This document shows positions 7,582 to 15,312 of a DNA stretch of 17,216 nucleotides, one piece after another. The translations under genes and the position numbers were made by a program. How positions within the stretch are numbered: the first letter of the stretch is position 1; every line of letters begins with the position of its first letter. The DNA lies in the NCBI GenBank assembly GCA_903847005.1, contig CAINCM010000010.1:1-17216 (forward strand). The letters run 5' to 3'. The notes beneath the pieces are model-generated. The model did not search any database and had not been told where the DNA came from. It worked only from the letters and a program-made list of their open reading frames with translations. This DNA is from an uncultured Chloroflexota bacterium. GTDB taxonomy: Bacteria; Chloroflexota; Limnocylindria; Limnocylindrales; Limnocylindraceae.

Positions 7582-9093
7582 ATGCGCTTGCGTGAGCGCG
7601 GACTGCTCGTGGCGGGAGACAGCGCACGGTTCATCAACTCACCTGAGGCGATCACCGCAGGCGTGCAGCACGATTCGCGACGAATCCAACCTGGCGCACT
7701 CTTCGTAGCAATCAACGGCGCACGCCTCAACGGCGCAGATTTCGCAGGTGACGCGCGTGCGCGCGGGGCGATTGCGGTGCTCGCCGAACCTGCGGAGGCT
7801 GACGCGATCGAGCGCACATCAGATGGGCGAGCCGGGCCACTCATTCGGGTGACGCATGCGCGTCGCGCACTAGCCGAGTGCGCAGCCTGGTGGGAGGGTG
7901 ATCCGTCCGAGGATCTGGTGGTCATCGGCGTCACCGGCACCGACGGGAAGACCACGACGTCGACCTTCCTCTCGACGGCGCTCACCGCTGCCGGACTCCC
8001 CGCCGGCCTGCTCTCCACGGCAATCGCACGCGTTGGAGGGGTGCAACGTCGGACCCCGATGCACCAGACCACGCCAGAGGCGCCGGCGTTGCAGGCGCAA
8101 CTTGCGGAGTCCCTGCACGCGGGCGACCGCGCGGTCGTGCTGGAGACCACGAGCCATGGCCTAGCCCTCGATCGCGTGGCGGCCGTTGCATATGCGGCAG
8201 GAATCGTCACGAATTTCGGTTCCGACCACCTTGATCTCCACGGGAGTTTGGACGCGTACCGTGCCGCAAAGCTCCAGTTGATCACACAGATCACGGGATC
8301 ACGGGCCAGTCGCGACGCTGGACTCGCCCCGCTCGCGGCGATCCGCCGCGCCGACCCTAATCTTGCGCCGTTCGTGGCCGCTGCCGATGCGGCAGGGATT
8401 CGAGTGGTCGACTTCGATGTCGCCGATGACGGGACGCTGTTGCTGGATGGCGAGCGGCACGCGGTGACGCTGAAGATGCCGGGCCGCATCAACGCGCTGA
8501 ATGCGGCGGCCGCCCTCTCGCTTGTGGCTGCGTGGAACCTCCCGCTCGCTCCAGCGATCGCTGCAGTTGCCGAAGAGCCTGGCCCGCCTGGTCGCAGCGA
8601 GCGGGTGGAGTGCGGACAACCCTTCCAGGTGATCGTTGACTTTGCGCACAACGGTCCGTCGCTTGAGGCGGCGATCCACGTTGCACGGTCGCTCGCCGTC
8701 CCAAGCGGGCGCGTGCTCTTGGTGACGGGCGCGGCAGGAGAGCGAGATCCCGGTCGTCGATCGGCGATCGGACGCGTGTGCGTCGAGGCGGATCGGGTCT
8801 GGATTGCCGACGAAGACCCGCGAGGGGAGAGCCCAGACGCCATCGCGACGGCGATCACCGCTGCTGCAGAGGAACAGATCGGCGAGAGGGCGAAGCGAAT
8901 GCTCACCGTGCAGCATGATCGGCGGGCGGCGATCAGGGCGGCCATCGGAGATGCGCGTCCCGGCGATGTGGTGCTCCTCGCGGGAAAGGGACACGAGCGG
9001 ACGATCGAACGGAGCGGCGGGGACGAGGCGTGGGACGAGGTGAGGGAGGCGACCGAGGCGCTCAGCGCACTCGGCTATCCTCAGCAGACATGA
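7582..9093 (+). CDS. murE: UDP-MurNAc-tripeptide synthetase-like Mur ligase (MurE)
   Basis: This Mur ligase of about 503 residues adds the third amino acid to UDP-MurNAc-L-Ala-D-Glu. Evidence by region: the N-terminal MurE/F domain with the HDSRRIQPGALFVA segment; P-loop GVTGTDGKTTT; QTTPEA; ETTSHGLALDRV (usually SSHAL); a SDHLDLHG-Y-AAK region with the carbamylated-Lys position; VIVDFAHNGPSLEA (usually VDYAHTP); a TGAAGERDPGRR segment; and the C-terminal AGKGHE. The motif that reads third-residue specificity is EDPR here, not the DNPR of meso-diaminopimelate enzymes, so the substrate is uncertain. Start 7582 has a good Shine-Dalgarno; GTG 7537 and ATG 7549 remain possible. The gene lies outside any division/cell-wall cluster and follows murJ and a FemX-like gene. 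It ends in an ATGA overlap with rel. MurF or MurT-type ligases fit less well because of the N-terminal domain and AGKGHE. Confidence 0.85.
   Translation: MRLRERGLLVAGDSARFINSPEAITAGVQHDSRRIQPGALFVAINGARLNGADFAGDARARGAIAVLAEPAEADAIERTSDGRAGPLIRVTHARRALAECAAWWEGDPSEDLVVIGVTGTDGKTTTSTFLSTALTAAGLPAGLLSTAIARVGGVQRRTPMHQTTPEAPALQAQLAESLHAGDRAVVLETTSHGLALDRVAAVAYAAGIVTNFGSDHLDLHGSLDAYRAAKLQLITQITGSRASRDAGLAPLAAIRRADPNLAPFVAAADAAGIRVVDFDVADDGTLLLDGERHAVTLKMPGRINALNAAAALSLVAAWNLPLAPAIAAVAEEPGPPGRSERVECGQPFQVIVDFAHNGPSLEAAIHVARSLAVPSGRVLLVTGAAGERDPGRRSAIGRVCVEADRVWIADEDPRGESPDAIATAITAAAEEQIGERAKRMLTVQHDRRAAIRAAIGDARPGDVVLLAGKGHERTIERSGGDEAWDEVREATEALSALGYPQQT
9076..9081 (+). promoter_or_regulatory. -10-like box TATCCT before rel (putative leaderless promoter)
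   Basis: TATCCT lies 8 nt before the rel ATG (9090), inside the final codons of murE. No Shine-Dalgarno precedes the ATG, and no convincing -35 is visible. Placement matches the boxes before topA, the hydrolase gene and the minus-strand gene, so rel probably starts a new transcription unit as well as being reachable by read-through. Confidence 0.45.
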
Positions 9094-11345
9094 GCGTAGA
9101 GCCGCAGCCGATGAGTCGCGAGGACGCTCGGGCGCCGCAGGCCCCCGATCCGATCGCAAAGGTGCGCGCGCTCGCGCGTCCGGTAGGGGAGCTTCGGGAG
9201 GCACTCCTCGCCAAGGTTTCCGCGCATCACGAGGATCCCACGGCAGCCGCACTCGTTGCTGCGGCGTTCGACTTCGCCGTGCAGGCACACGGAGAGCAGG
9301 TCCGCGCCTCCGGTGAGCCGTATGTCACGCACCCGGCGGAGGCCGCGCTCATCCTGGCCGATCTCGGCCTCGACGCCACCACGCTCGCCGCAGCGCTCCT
9401 GCACGACGTCCCCGAGGACACCAGCGTCACCGCGAGCGAGCTCGGTGAGCGATTCGGAGACGAAGTTGCCACCCTGGTCGACGGCGTGACGAAGCTGAGC
9501 AAGTTCTCTGCCCTCACGGCGGAGGAGCAACATGCCGAGAACATTCGCAAGATGTTCCTCGCGATGTCCCAGGATATCCGCGTTGTCCTGATCAAGCTTG
9601 GCGATCGTTTGCACAACATGCGCACCCTTGCGGCGCTCGGCGTGGAGAAGCAGCGACGCATCGCACGTCAGACCCTGGAGATCTATGCGCCGCTCGCCGA
9701 GCGCCTCGGCATCTGGCAGGTCAAGTGGGAGCTCGAGGACCTCGCCTTCAAGGCGCTGGAGCCGGAGCGCTATCACGAGCTCGCTCGACTGGTGGACATG
9801 CGGCGCGAGGCCCGGGCCGCATATGTGGCGCGGGCGATCGAGGTGCTGCGACCCGAACTGGAGCGCGCGGGGATTCATGCAGAGTTCACCGGCCGCGCCA
9901 AGCATCTCTACTCGATCCACAAGAAGATGTCGAGGAAGAACACGGATTTCTCGGAGATCTACGACGTGTTCGCGATCCGCATCGTCGTGAACGACCTTCG
10001 TGAATGCTACGCTGCGCTCGGTGCCGTGCACTCGGTGTGGCGTCCGATTCCAGGGCAGTTCGACGACTACATCGCCGTGCCGAAGAACAACCTCTATCAG
10101 AGCCTCCACACGGCGGTCGTCGCGCTCGACGGTCGGCCACTCGAGGTCCAGATCCGCACTCGTTCGATGCACGAGGTCGCAGAGGTCGGGATCGCCGCGC
10201 ACTGGCGCTACAAGGACGGCACCCGTTCTGACGCCGCCTATGACGCGAAGCTCGCCTGGTTGCGCCAGCTGCTCGAGTGGCAGCGCGATGTCACCGACGC
10301 GTCTGAGTTCCTCGAAGGGGTGCGACTCGACGTCTTCCAGGATCAGGTGTATGTCTTCACGCCAAAGGGCGACGTCAAGGAGCTGGCCGCTGGGGCGACG
10401 CCGCTCGACTTTGCCTATCTTGTGCACACCGATATCGGGCATCGCTGCATCGGGGCGAAGGTAAACAATCGACTCGTGCCCCTGGAGTATCGGCTCAAGT
10501 CGGGCGACATCGTCGAGGTGGTCACGGCGAGGGGGAAGCACGGTCCGAGCCGCGATTGGCTGGCGATTGTGGCCACACGGCAGGCGCGGGACAAGATCCG
10601 ACAGTGGTTCAAGCACCAGGAACGCGACGAGAACATCGCCCATGGGCGAGAGTCGCTTGAGCGCGAGCTCCGACGGCTGGCGCGCAGCTCGCTAGAGGCG
10701 GTCGGTCGAGAGCGGATCGAAGAGGTCGCGAAACAGCTCAACCAGGGGAGTGCGGACGATCTCTTCGCGGCGATCGGCTACGGTGCGGTCGGCCCCCAAC
10801 AGGTGGTCTCACGTCTCGGCGTCGCTTCGGATGACGCCCAGGAGATGCTGCCATTCAGCGTCGCGCCACAGCAGGTGTCGCCGGCCGAGCGCACCGGTGG
10901 CATCCGCGTGAAGGGCGTGCCGGACCTTCTCACGAGATTCGGTCGCTGCTGCCGTCCGCTCCCCGGCGACCCGATCGTGGGCTTCATCACGCGCGGAAAG
11001 GGGGTGACCGTGCACCTTGCGAGCTGCTCGACCGCTTCGTCGGCGCGGGAGGCCTCCAGACTGATCGACGTGGAGTGGGAGGTCGCCCCGGCCACCACCG
11101 AGAGTTACCCGGTGACCATTCGCATCGAGGCGTCAGACCGCACGGGTCTTCTCTCGGATATCACGCAGGTGGTCGCCGACCAGAAGGTCAATATCCTTGC
11201 GGCATCTGTCGGCATGACGGGCTCCGGCAGCGCTGAGGTTCTCACCACACTTGCGGTCGGCTCGATCAGCGAACTCGCCCGCTTGATGGCGCGCATCGAG
11301 AGGGTGCGAGGCGTGCGCAACGTGGCCCGAGAGCAGCGACAGTGA
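9090..11345 (+). CDS. rel: Bifunctional (p)ppGpp synthetase/hydrolase (RelA/SpoT family)
   Basis: This 751-residue long RSH protein makes (p)ppGpp from ATP and GTP/GDP and degrades it, controlling the stringent response on the ribosome. Domains in order: HD hydrolase (about 55-200) with intact H67, H81, HD 105-106 and ED 109-110; synthetase (about 240-360) with a RAKHLYSIHKKM segment, EIYDVFAIRIVV and LEVQIRT; TGS (about 413-475) with ATPLDFAYLVHTDIGH; a conserved-Cys region FGRCCRPLPGD (about 617-627) and VHLASC; and a C-terminal ACT/RRM domain from about residue 673 (YPVTIRIEASDRTGLL). The intact HDxxED signature indicates hydrolase activity, unlike monofunctional RelA. ATG 9090 is chosen for the ATGA overlap with murE and the upstream -10-like box; ATG 9030 would lie inside murE. 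It runs into hisS by a GTGA overlap, a neighbourhood also seen in Gram-positives. Confidence 0.96.
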   Translation: MSVEPQPMSREDARAPQAPDPIAKVRALARPVGELREALLAKVSAHHEDPTAAALVAAAFDFAVQAHGEQVRASGEPYVTHPAEAALILADLGLDATTLAAALLHDVPEDTSVTASELGERFGDEVATLVDGVTKLSKFSALTAEEQHAENIRKMFLAMSQDIRVVLIKLGDRLHNMRTLAALGVEKQRRIARQTLEIYAPLAERLGIWQVKWELEDLAFKALEPERYHELARLVDMRREARAAYVARAIEVLRPELERAGIHAEFTGRAKHLYSIHKKMSRKNTDFSEIYDVFAIRIVVNDLRECYAALGAVHSVWRPIPGQFDDYIAVPKNNLYQSLHTAVVALDGRPLEVQIRTRSMHEVAEVGIAAHWRYKDGTRSDAAYDAKLAWLRQLLEWQRDVTDASEFLEGVRLDVFQDQVYVFTPKGDVKELAAGATPLDFAYLVHTDIGHRCIGAKVNNRLVPLEYRLKSGDIVEVVTARGKHGPSRDWLAIVATRQARDKIRQWFKHQERDENIAHGRESLERELRRLARSSLEAVGRERIEEVAKQLNQGSADDLFAAIGYGAVGPQQVVSRLGVASDDAQEMLPFSVAPQQVSPAERTGGIRVKGVPDLLTRFGRCCRPLPGDPIVGFITRGKGVTVHLASCSTASSAREASRLIDVEWEVAPATTESYPVTIRIEASDRTGLLSDITQVVADQKVNILAASVGMTGSGSAEVLTTLAVGSISELARLMARIERVRGVRNVAREQRQ

Positions 11346-12610
11346 GCGGTTTTCAGGCGCCCCGAGGGATGCGCGACCTCTTCGGCGCAGATGCCGCCGC
11401 GGTCGCCGCCGTCGAACAGGCGGCATACGCTGCAGCGGAGGCGGCAGGCTATCAGCGCATCATCTCGCCGATCGCCGAGGAGCGCGCCCTCTTTGAACGG
11501 GGCATCGGCGGCGCGAGCGACGTCGTTGCCAAGGAGCTCTACCGTCTTGCCCCGCACGCCGAGGACTCGACGCCGCTCGCGCTTCGGCCCGAAGCGACCG
11601 CCGGCATCCTGCGCGCCTACATCCAACACGGCATGCGCAGCGCCCCGCAGCCGGTACGACTTGTCACCGTCGCCCCCTTCTTTCGCCACGATCGACCCCA
11701 GAAGGGTCGCTATCGTCAGTTCACGCAGTTCAACGTCGAGGCGATCGGCGACGCCGGGCCCGGCATCGACGTTGAGGTCATCGAGCTCGGCGCCGCGTTC
11801 CTGATCGGACTCGGCCTCGCAGATGTCGAGGTGCACTTCAACTCGGTCGGCTGTGCCGCCTGTCGCCCCGCATATGCGGCGGCGCTCACGGCGCACTTCG
11901 CCCCGATCGAGGCCGAGCTCGGTGAAGTCGACCGCATCAGGCTCCGAGAGAATCCGCTCCGACTGCTTGACTCCAAGGACGCCGCCGCGGTTCGGCGCTC
12001 GGAGAGCGCCCCCGAGCTACCGGGCCACCTCTGCGACGAGTGCGCGACGCACGCCGCCGCGGTGCGAGAAGGGCTCGCCGCGATCGGCGTCGCTGTCGTG
12101 GAAGCACCGCGACTGGTTCGAGGGCTCGACTATTACGCTCGGAGCGCCTGGGAGTATCTCCTTCCCGGGGAGCAGGGCCAGCAGGGTGCGCTCGGCGGTG
12201 GTGGACGGTATGACGGACTCGCCGAACTGATCGGCGGAAGTGCCACGCCTGCCATCGGATTTGCAATCGGGATCGATCGGGTCGTGCATGCCCTGCAGGA
12301 TCGCGGGATCACCATCGGCCAGGTCGCCTCTCCTTCGGTGGTCGTATGCGGCATTGAAGAGGGGAGCTTGGCCGCAAGGATCGGCCTCGCATCGAGGCTC
12401 CGCGCGGCGGGGTTCAGCGCACGTGCCGACGTGACTCCCCGTAAGATCGGGAAGCAGCTCGAGGGCGCGGCGCGTGACGCGGCGACCGCCGTGATCATCA
12501 TCGAGCCAGATGGTCGACTCAGCCTTCGGCACATGGCAGATGGGACGCAGACCGACCCTGCCGACGAATCGAGCGTGCTGCGCGCGGTTGCGGCGCTGTT
12601 GAAGAGGTAA
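11342..12610 (+). CDS. hisS: Histidyl-tRNA synthetase
   Basis: This 422-residue class II synthetase charges tRNA-His. Motif 1 region starts with FQAPRGMRDLFG (4-15). LALRPEATAGILRAYI (about 79-94) and motif 2 FFRHDRPQKGRYRQFTQF (113-130) follow. The histidine-specific RGLDYY with catalytic R260 and QGALGGGGRYDGL (281-293) are present, and the anticodon-binding HGTP domain runs from about 330 to 422 with a PRKIGKQL segment. The complete RGLDYY motif and the C-terminal anticodon domain argue against the HisZ regulatory paralogue. The insertion domain has two Cys pairs, C171/C174 and C231/C234, that could bind zinc. GTG 11342 overlaps the rel stop as GTGA with no Shine-Dalgarno, so translation is likely coupled. 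No T-box or leader region exists upstream. The following aspS is 12 nt away, a classic hisS-aspS pair. Confidence 0.95.
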   Translation: MSGFQAPRGMRDLFGADAAAVAAVEQAAYAAAEAAGYQRIISPIAEERALFERGIGGASDVVAKELYRLAPHAEDSTPLALRPEATAGILRAYIQHGMRSAPQPVRLVTVAPFFRHDRPQKGRYRQFTQFNVEAIGDAGPGIDVEVIELGAAFLIGLGLADVEVHFNSVGCAACRPAYAAALTAHFAPIEAELGEVDRIRLRENPLRLLDSKDAAAVRRSESAPELPGHLCDECATHAAAVREGLAAIGVAVVEAPRLVRGLDYYARSAWEYLLPGEQGQQGALGGGGRYDGLAELIGGSATPAIGFAIGIDRVVHALQDRGITIGQVASPSVVVCGIEEGSLAARIGLASRLRAAGFSARADVTPRKIGKQLEGAARDAATAVIIIEPDGRLSLRHMADGTQTDPADESSVLRAVAALLKR

Positions 12611-12622
12611 GGCGAGGGAGCG

Positions 12623-14491
12623 ATGACCGAAAAGGGACTGCTCGAAACAGGGCTGCGCAGCGACGTCTGCGGCGCGCTGCGCGCTCGCGATGCTGAGCGG
12701 CGCGTCCGACTCGCTGGCTGGGTCCATCGCCGCCGCGACCACGGCAGCCTCGTGTTCATCGACCTTCGCGATCGCTTCGGAATCGTCCAGGTGGTGGTGG
12801 ACGCGGCAACGGCGCCAGAGGCGCACGCCGCACTCGCGGAGGCGCGCATCGAGTGGGTGATCGCGGTCGAGGGTGTCGTTGCCCTGCGTCGCGCTGGCAC
12901 CGAGAACGAGAAGCTGCCAACCGGGGCCGTCGAGGTTTCGGTCGACACGGTGCGCATCCTCTCCCAGTCGAAGACACCCCCGTTCTACATCAACGAGACG
13001 GAGGCTCCGATCGACGAGAGCGTCCGCCTGAAGCACCGTTACCTTGACCTCCGTCGTGAACCGTTGCGCGACCGGCTGCTGTTGCGCAGCGCGATGGTGC
13101 AGGCGATCCGAGAGGTGCATCACGAACACGGGTTTGTCGAGGTCGAGACGCCGATCCTGATCAAGTCGACGCCAGAGGGGGCGCGCGACTTCATCGTTCC
13201 ATCGCGTCTGCAGCCTGGCAGCGTCTACGCGCTCCCGCAGTCGCCACAGCAGATGAAGCAGCTGCTCATGGTGGCAGGCTTCGATCGCTACTTCCAGATC
13301 GCTCGCTGCTTCCGCGACGAAGACCTGCGTGGCGATCGTCAGCCAGAGTTCACGCAGCTTGACCTTGAGATGAGCTTCGTGGACGAGTCGAGCGTGCGCG
13401 GATTTGTGGAGCAGATGGTTGTGGAAGTGACGAAGCGGACGCGACCCGATCGCCCCATCCAGCAGCTCCCATTCCCTGTGTTCACCTACGAGGAGGCGCT
13501 CGAGCGTTATGGCTCAGATAAGCCCGACCTTCGCTATGAGATGGAGCTGATCGACCTCGGCGCTGCCCTCCCCGCTGCAACCGGCTTCAAGGTCTTCGAC
13601 GACGTGCGCGCGAGCGGCGGTCGCATCCGTGCCATCCGCGTCCCTGGAAAGGGCGGCGCTCCGCGATCGGAGATCGACGATCTGACCGACCGCGCGAAGC
13701 GCCATGGCGCGAGCGGGCTCGTCTGGATCGCACTGCAGCCGGATGGCGAGATCAAGTCGCCGATCGCAAAGTTCCTTTCACCTGAGTCGATCGAAGCGAT
13801 CTGGCGTGCGAGCGGAGGAGCGCGCACCGCAGCGGACGGCGACCTCCTCCTTGCGGTCGCGGGCGAACGTGTCCTCTCCGCGGAGGTGCTCGGACGGCTT
13901 CGCGTCGAGATTGCCCTCGAGGCGAACATGGCCGATCCCGACGTGCTGGCCTTCTGTTGGGTCCACCGCTTCCCGATGTACCAGTGGGATGCGGAGTCGA
14001 GTCGCTGGGATGCAACGCACAACCCGTTCAGCGCCCCAGTGCCAGAGCATCTCGATCTGCTGGCAACGGCCTCGGGAGACCTCAATCGGCGTTCCGCCGA
14101 TGACCCGGCCGGCGCCGCGCTGGCACAGCAATACGACGTGGTGTTGAACGGCTGGGAGCTCGGCGGCGGCTCGGTGCGCATCCACGATCGCGCGCTCCTC
14201 GAGCGCTCCTTTGCGCTCATGGGTCACTCGCTTGCAGATGCGCGCGCAAAGTTTGGTGCGCTTCTGGACGCGTTCGAGTACGGCGCGCCACCGCATGGCG
14301 GCATCGCAATCGGCGTGGAGCGATGGGCGGCGCTGCTCGCGAACCAGGTGAACATCCGGGAGGTCATGGCCTTCCCGAAGACGCAGTCCGGGAGCGATCT
14401 GATGCTCGAGGCTCCGTCTGAACCGGATGCGAAGCAGTGGAGCGAACTCGGACTGATGATCTCGCCGCGTCCGAAAACGGAGCGGAAGTGA
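12623..14491 (+). CDS. aspS: Aspartyl-tRNA synthetase, bacterial type, probably non-discriminating (Asp/Asn)
   Basis: This 622-residue class IIb synthetase has an N-terminal OB-fold anticodon domain (about 28-125, GWVHRRRDHGS). The catalytic domain has RYLDLRREPLRDR, SPQQMKQLLM, motif 2 RCFRDEDLRGDRQPEFTQLD (about 228-247) and motif 3 near R567 (GVERWAALL, normally GLDRLVMLL). A bacterial GAD insertion lies at about 300-425. In the anticodon domain His40 and Gly92 align with the His31 and Gly near 82 of the P. aeruginosa enzyme; discriminating E. coli AspRS has Leu30 and Lys there. This predicts that it also makes Asp-tRNA-Asn for the GatCAB amidotransferase route. It starts at ATG 12623 with GAGGGAG just upstream, 12 nt after hisS. 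Bacterial AspRS is usually about 580-600 residues, so it is slightly long. Confidence 0.96.
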   Translation: MTEKGLLETGLRSDVCGALRARDAERRVRLAGWVHRRRDHGSLVFIDLRDRFGIVQVVVDAATAPEAHAALAEARIEWVIAVEGVVALRRAGTENEKLPTGAVEVSVDTVRILSQSKTPPFYINETEAPIDESVRLKHRYLDLRREPLRDRLLLRSAMVQAIREVHHEHGFVEVETPILIKSTPEGARDFIVPSRLQPGSVYALPQSPQQMKQLLMVAGFDRYFQIARCFRDEDLRGDRQPEFTQLDLEMSFVDESSVRGFVEQMVVEVTKRTRPDRPIQQLPFPVFTYEEALERYGSDKPDLRYEMELIDLGAALPAATGFKVFDDVRASGGRIRAIRVPGKGGAPRSEIDDLTDRAKRHGASGLVWIALQPDGEIKSPIAKFLSPESIEAIWRASGGARTAADGDLLLAVAGERVLSAEVLGRLRVEIALEANMADPDVLAFCWVHRFPMYQWDAESSRWDATHNPFSAPVPEHLDLLATASGDLNRRSADDPAGAALAQQYDVVLNGWELGGGSVRIHDRALLERSFALMGHSLADARAKFGALLDAFEYGAPPHGGIAIGVERWAALLANQVNIREVMAFPKTQSGSDLMLEAPSEPDAKQWSELGLMISPRPKTERK

Positions 14492-14505
14492 TTGGGACCC
14501 TTCGG

Positions 14506-14511
14506 TAGCCT
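14506..14511 (+). promoter_or_regulatory. -10-like box TAGCCT before the hydrolase gene (putative leaderless promoter)
   Basis: TAGCCT lies 9 nt before the GTG start at 14521, within the 29-nt gap after aspS. The gap contains no Shine-Dalgarno and no hairpin or U-tract that could serve as a terminator for the aspS unit. No good -35 is seen. Confidence 0.4.
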
Positions 14512-14520
14512 CGACGCTTT

Positions 14521-15312
14521 GTGGCACACACGACCGTCCGCGGAGCGGAGATCCACTACAGCACCTACGGCACCCGCGTCGAAGGACGTGATCCCGTCCT
14601 CCTGATCCACGGGTCGTACATCACCGGGAGGGTCGATTGGGGCGAAATAGCCCCGCAGCTCGCCCGAGATTTCGAGGTCATCGTTCCAGACTGCCGCGGT
14701 CACGGCGCCAGCAGCAATCCGAACGGCACGTACTCGTTTCGCGAGATGGCCGCCGACGCCGTTGGACTCATTCATGCGCTGGGTCATGCGCGCGCTCACG
14801 TGATCGGACACAGCAACGGCGGAAACGTTGCGCTCGTCACCTTGATGGAGCATCCCGAGGTGGTTGCAACCTGCATCCCACAGGCGGCAAACGCCTATGT
14901 CAGCGCCGATCTGGTGGAGCGGATCCCGAAGAAGCTGGACCCGGATCGAATCGCCCGAGAGGATCCCGCATGGATGGAAGAGATGATCGACCTCCACTCC
15001 CAGCACCACGGCACCCAGTACTGGAGGACGCTGCTGCAACGAACGGCCGCGGAGATCATTGCCGAACCAAACTACACCGCGGCCGACCTGGCGCACGTGA
15101 ACCGTCCGACGTTGGTGATCGAGGGTGAGAACGATTCGACAAATGCGCCCGCGCGGCATGCAGCCTTCATTGCAGAGCACATCCCGGGCAGCGAGCTCTG
15201 GATTCCGCCCGGGGTTGGGCACAATGTCCACGTCGAGATTCCCGATCTCTGGCTCGCTCGCGTCTTGTCGTTCCTGCGCCGGCATTCGCGCGCCGAGGGC
15301 GACGGGGAATGA
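14521..15312 (+). CDS. Alpha/beta-fold hydrolase
   Basis: This 263-residue protein is an alpha/beta hydrolase of unknown substrate. It has the oxyanion-loop HG (30-31), an EVIVPDCRGHGAS segment (about 52-64) typical of the family, the nucleophile elbow GHSNGG with S98, a probable acid D205 (in EGENDSTN) and catalytic H234 (GVGHNVH). A lid region rich in helices lies at about 126-190. No signal peptide or membrane segment is seen, so it is probably cytoplasmic. The start is GTG 14521; it is preceded by a -10-like box and has no ribosome-binding site. Its stop overlaps the epimerase start as ATGA, so the two form one unit and may act in one pathway, for example hydrolysis and epimerisation of small peptides or amides. 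Proline iminopeptidase-like or ester hydrolase activities are equally possible from sequence. Confidence 0.87.
   Translation: MAHTTVRGAEIHYSTYGTRVEGRDPVLLIHGSYITGRVDWGEIAPQLARDFEVIVPDCRGHGASSNPNGTYSFREMAADAVGLIHALGHARAHVIGHSNGGNVALVTLMEHPEVVATCIPQAANAYVSADLVERIPKKLDPDRIAREDPAWMEEMIDLHSQHHGTQYWRTLLQRTAAEIIAEPNYTAADLAHVNRPTLVIEGENDSTNAPARHAAFIAEHIPGSELWIPPGVGHNVHVEIPDLWLARVLSFLRRHSRAEGDGE

Noticed and set aside
11342..12610. HisZ (ATP-phosphoribosyltransferase regulatory subunit) instead of HisS
   Set aside because: RGLDYY, the glycine-rich QGALGGGGRYDGL motif and a C-terminal anticodon domain are all present, and aspS follows.
14492..14520. Terminator after aspS
   Set aside because: The 29-nt gap has no stem-loop with a T-tract; only a -10-like box is visible.
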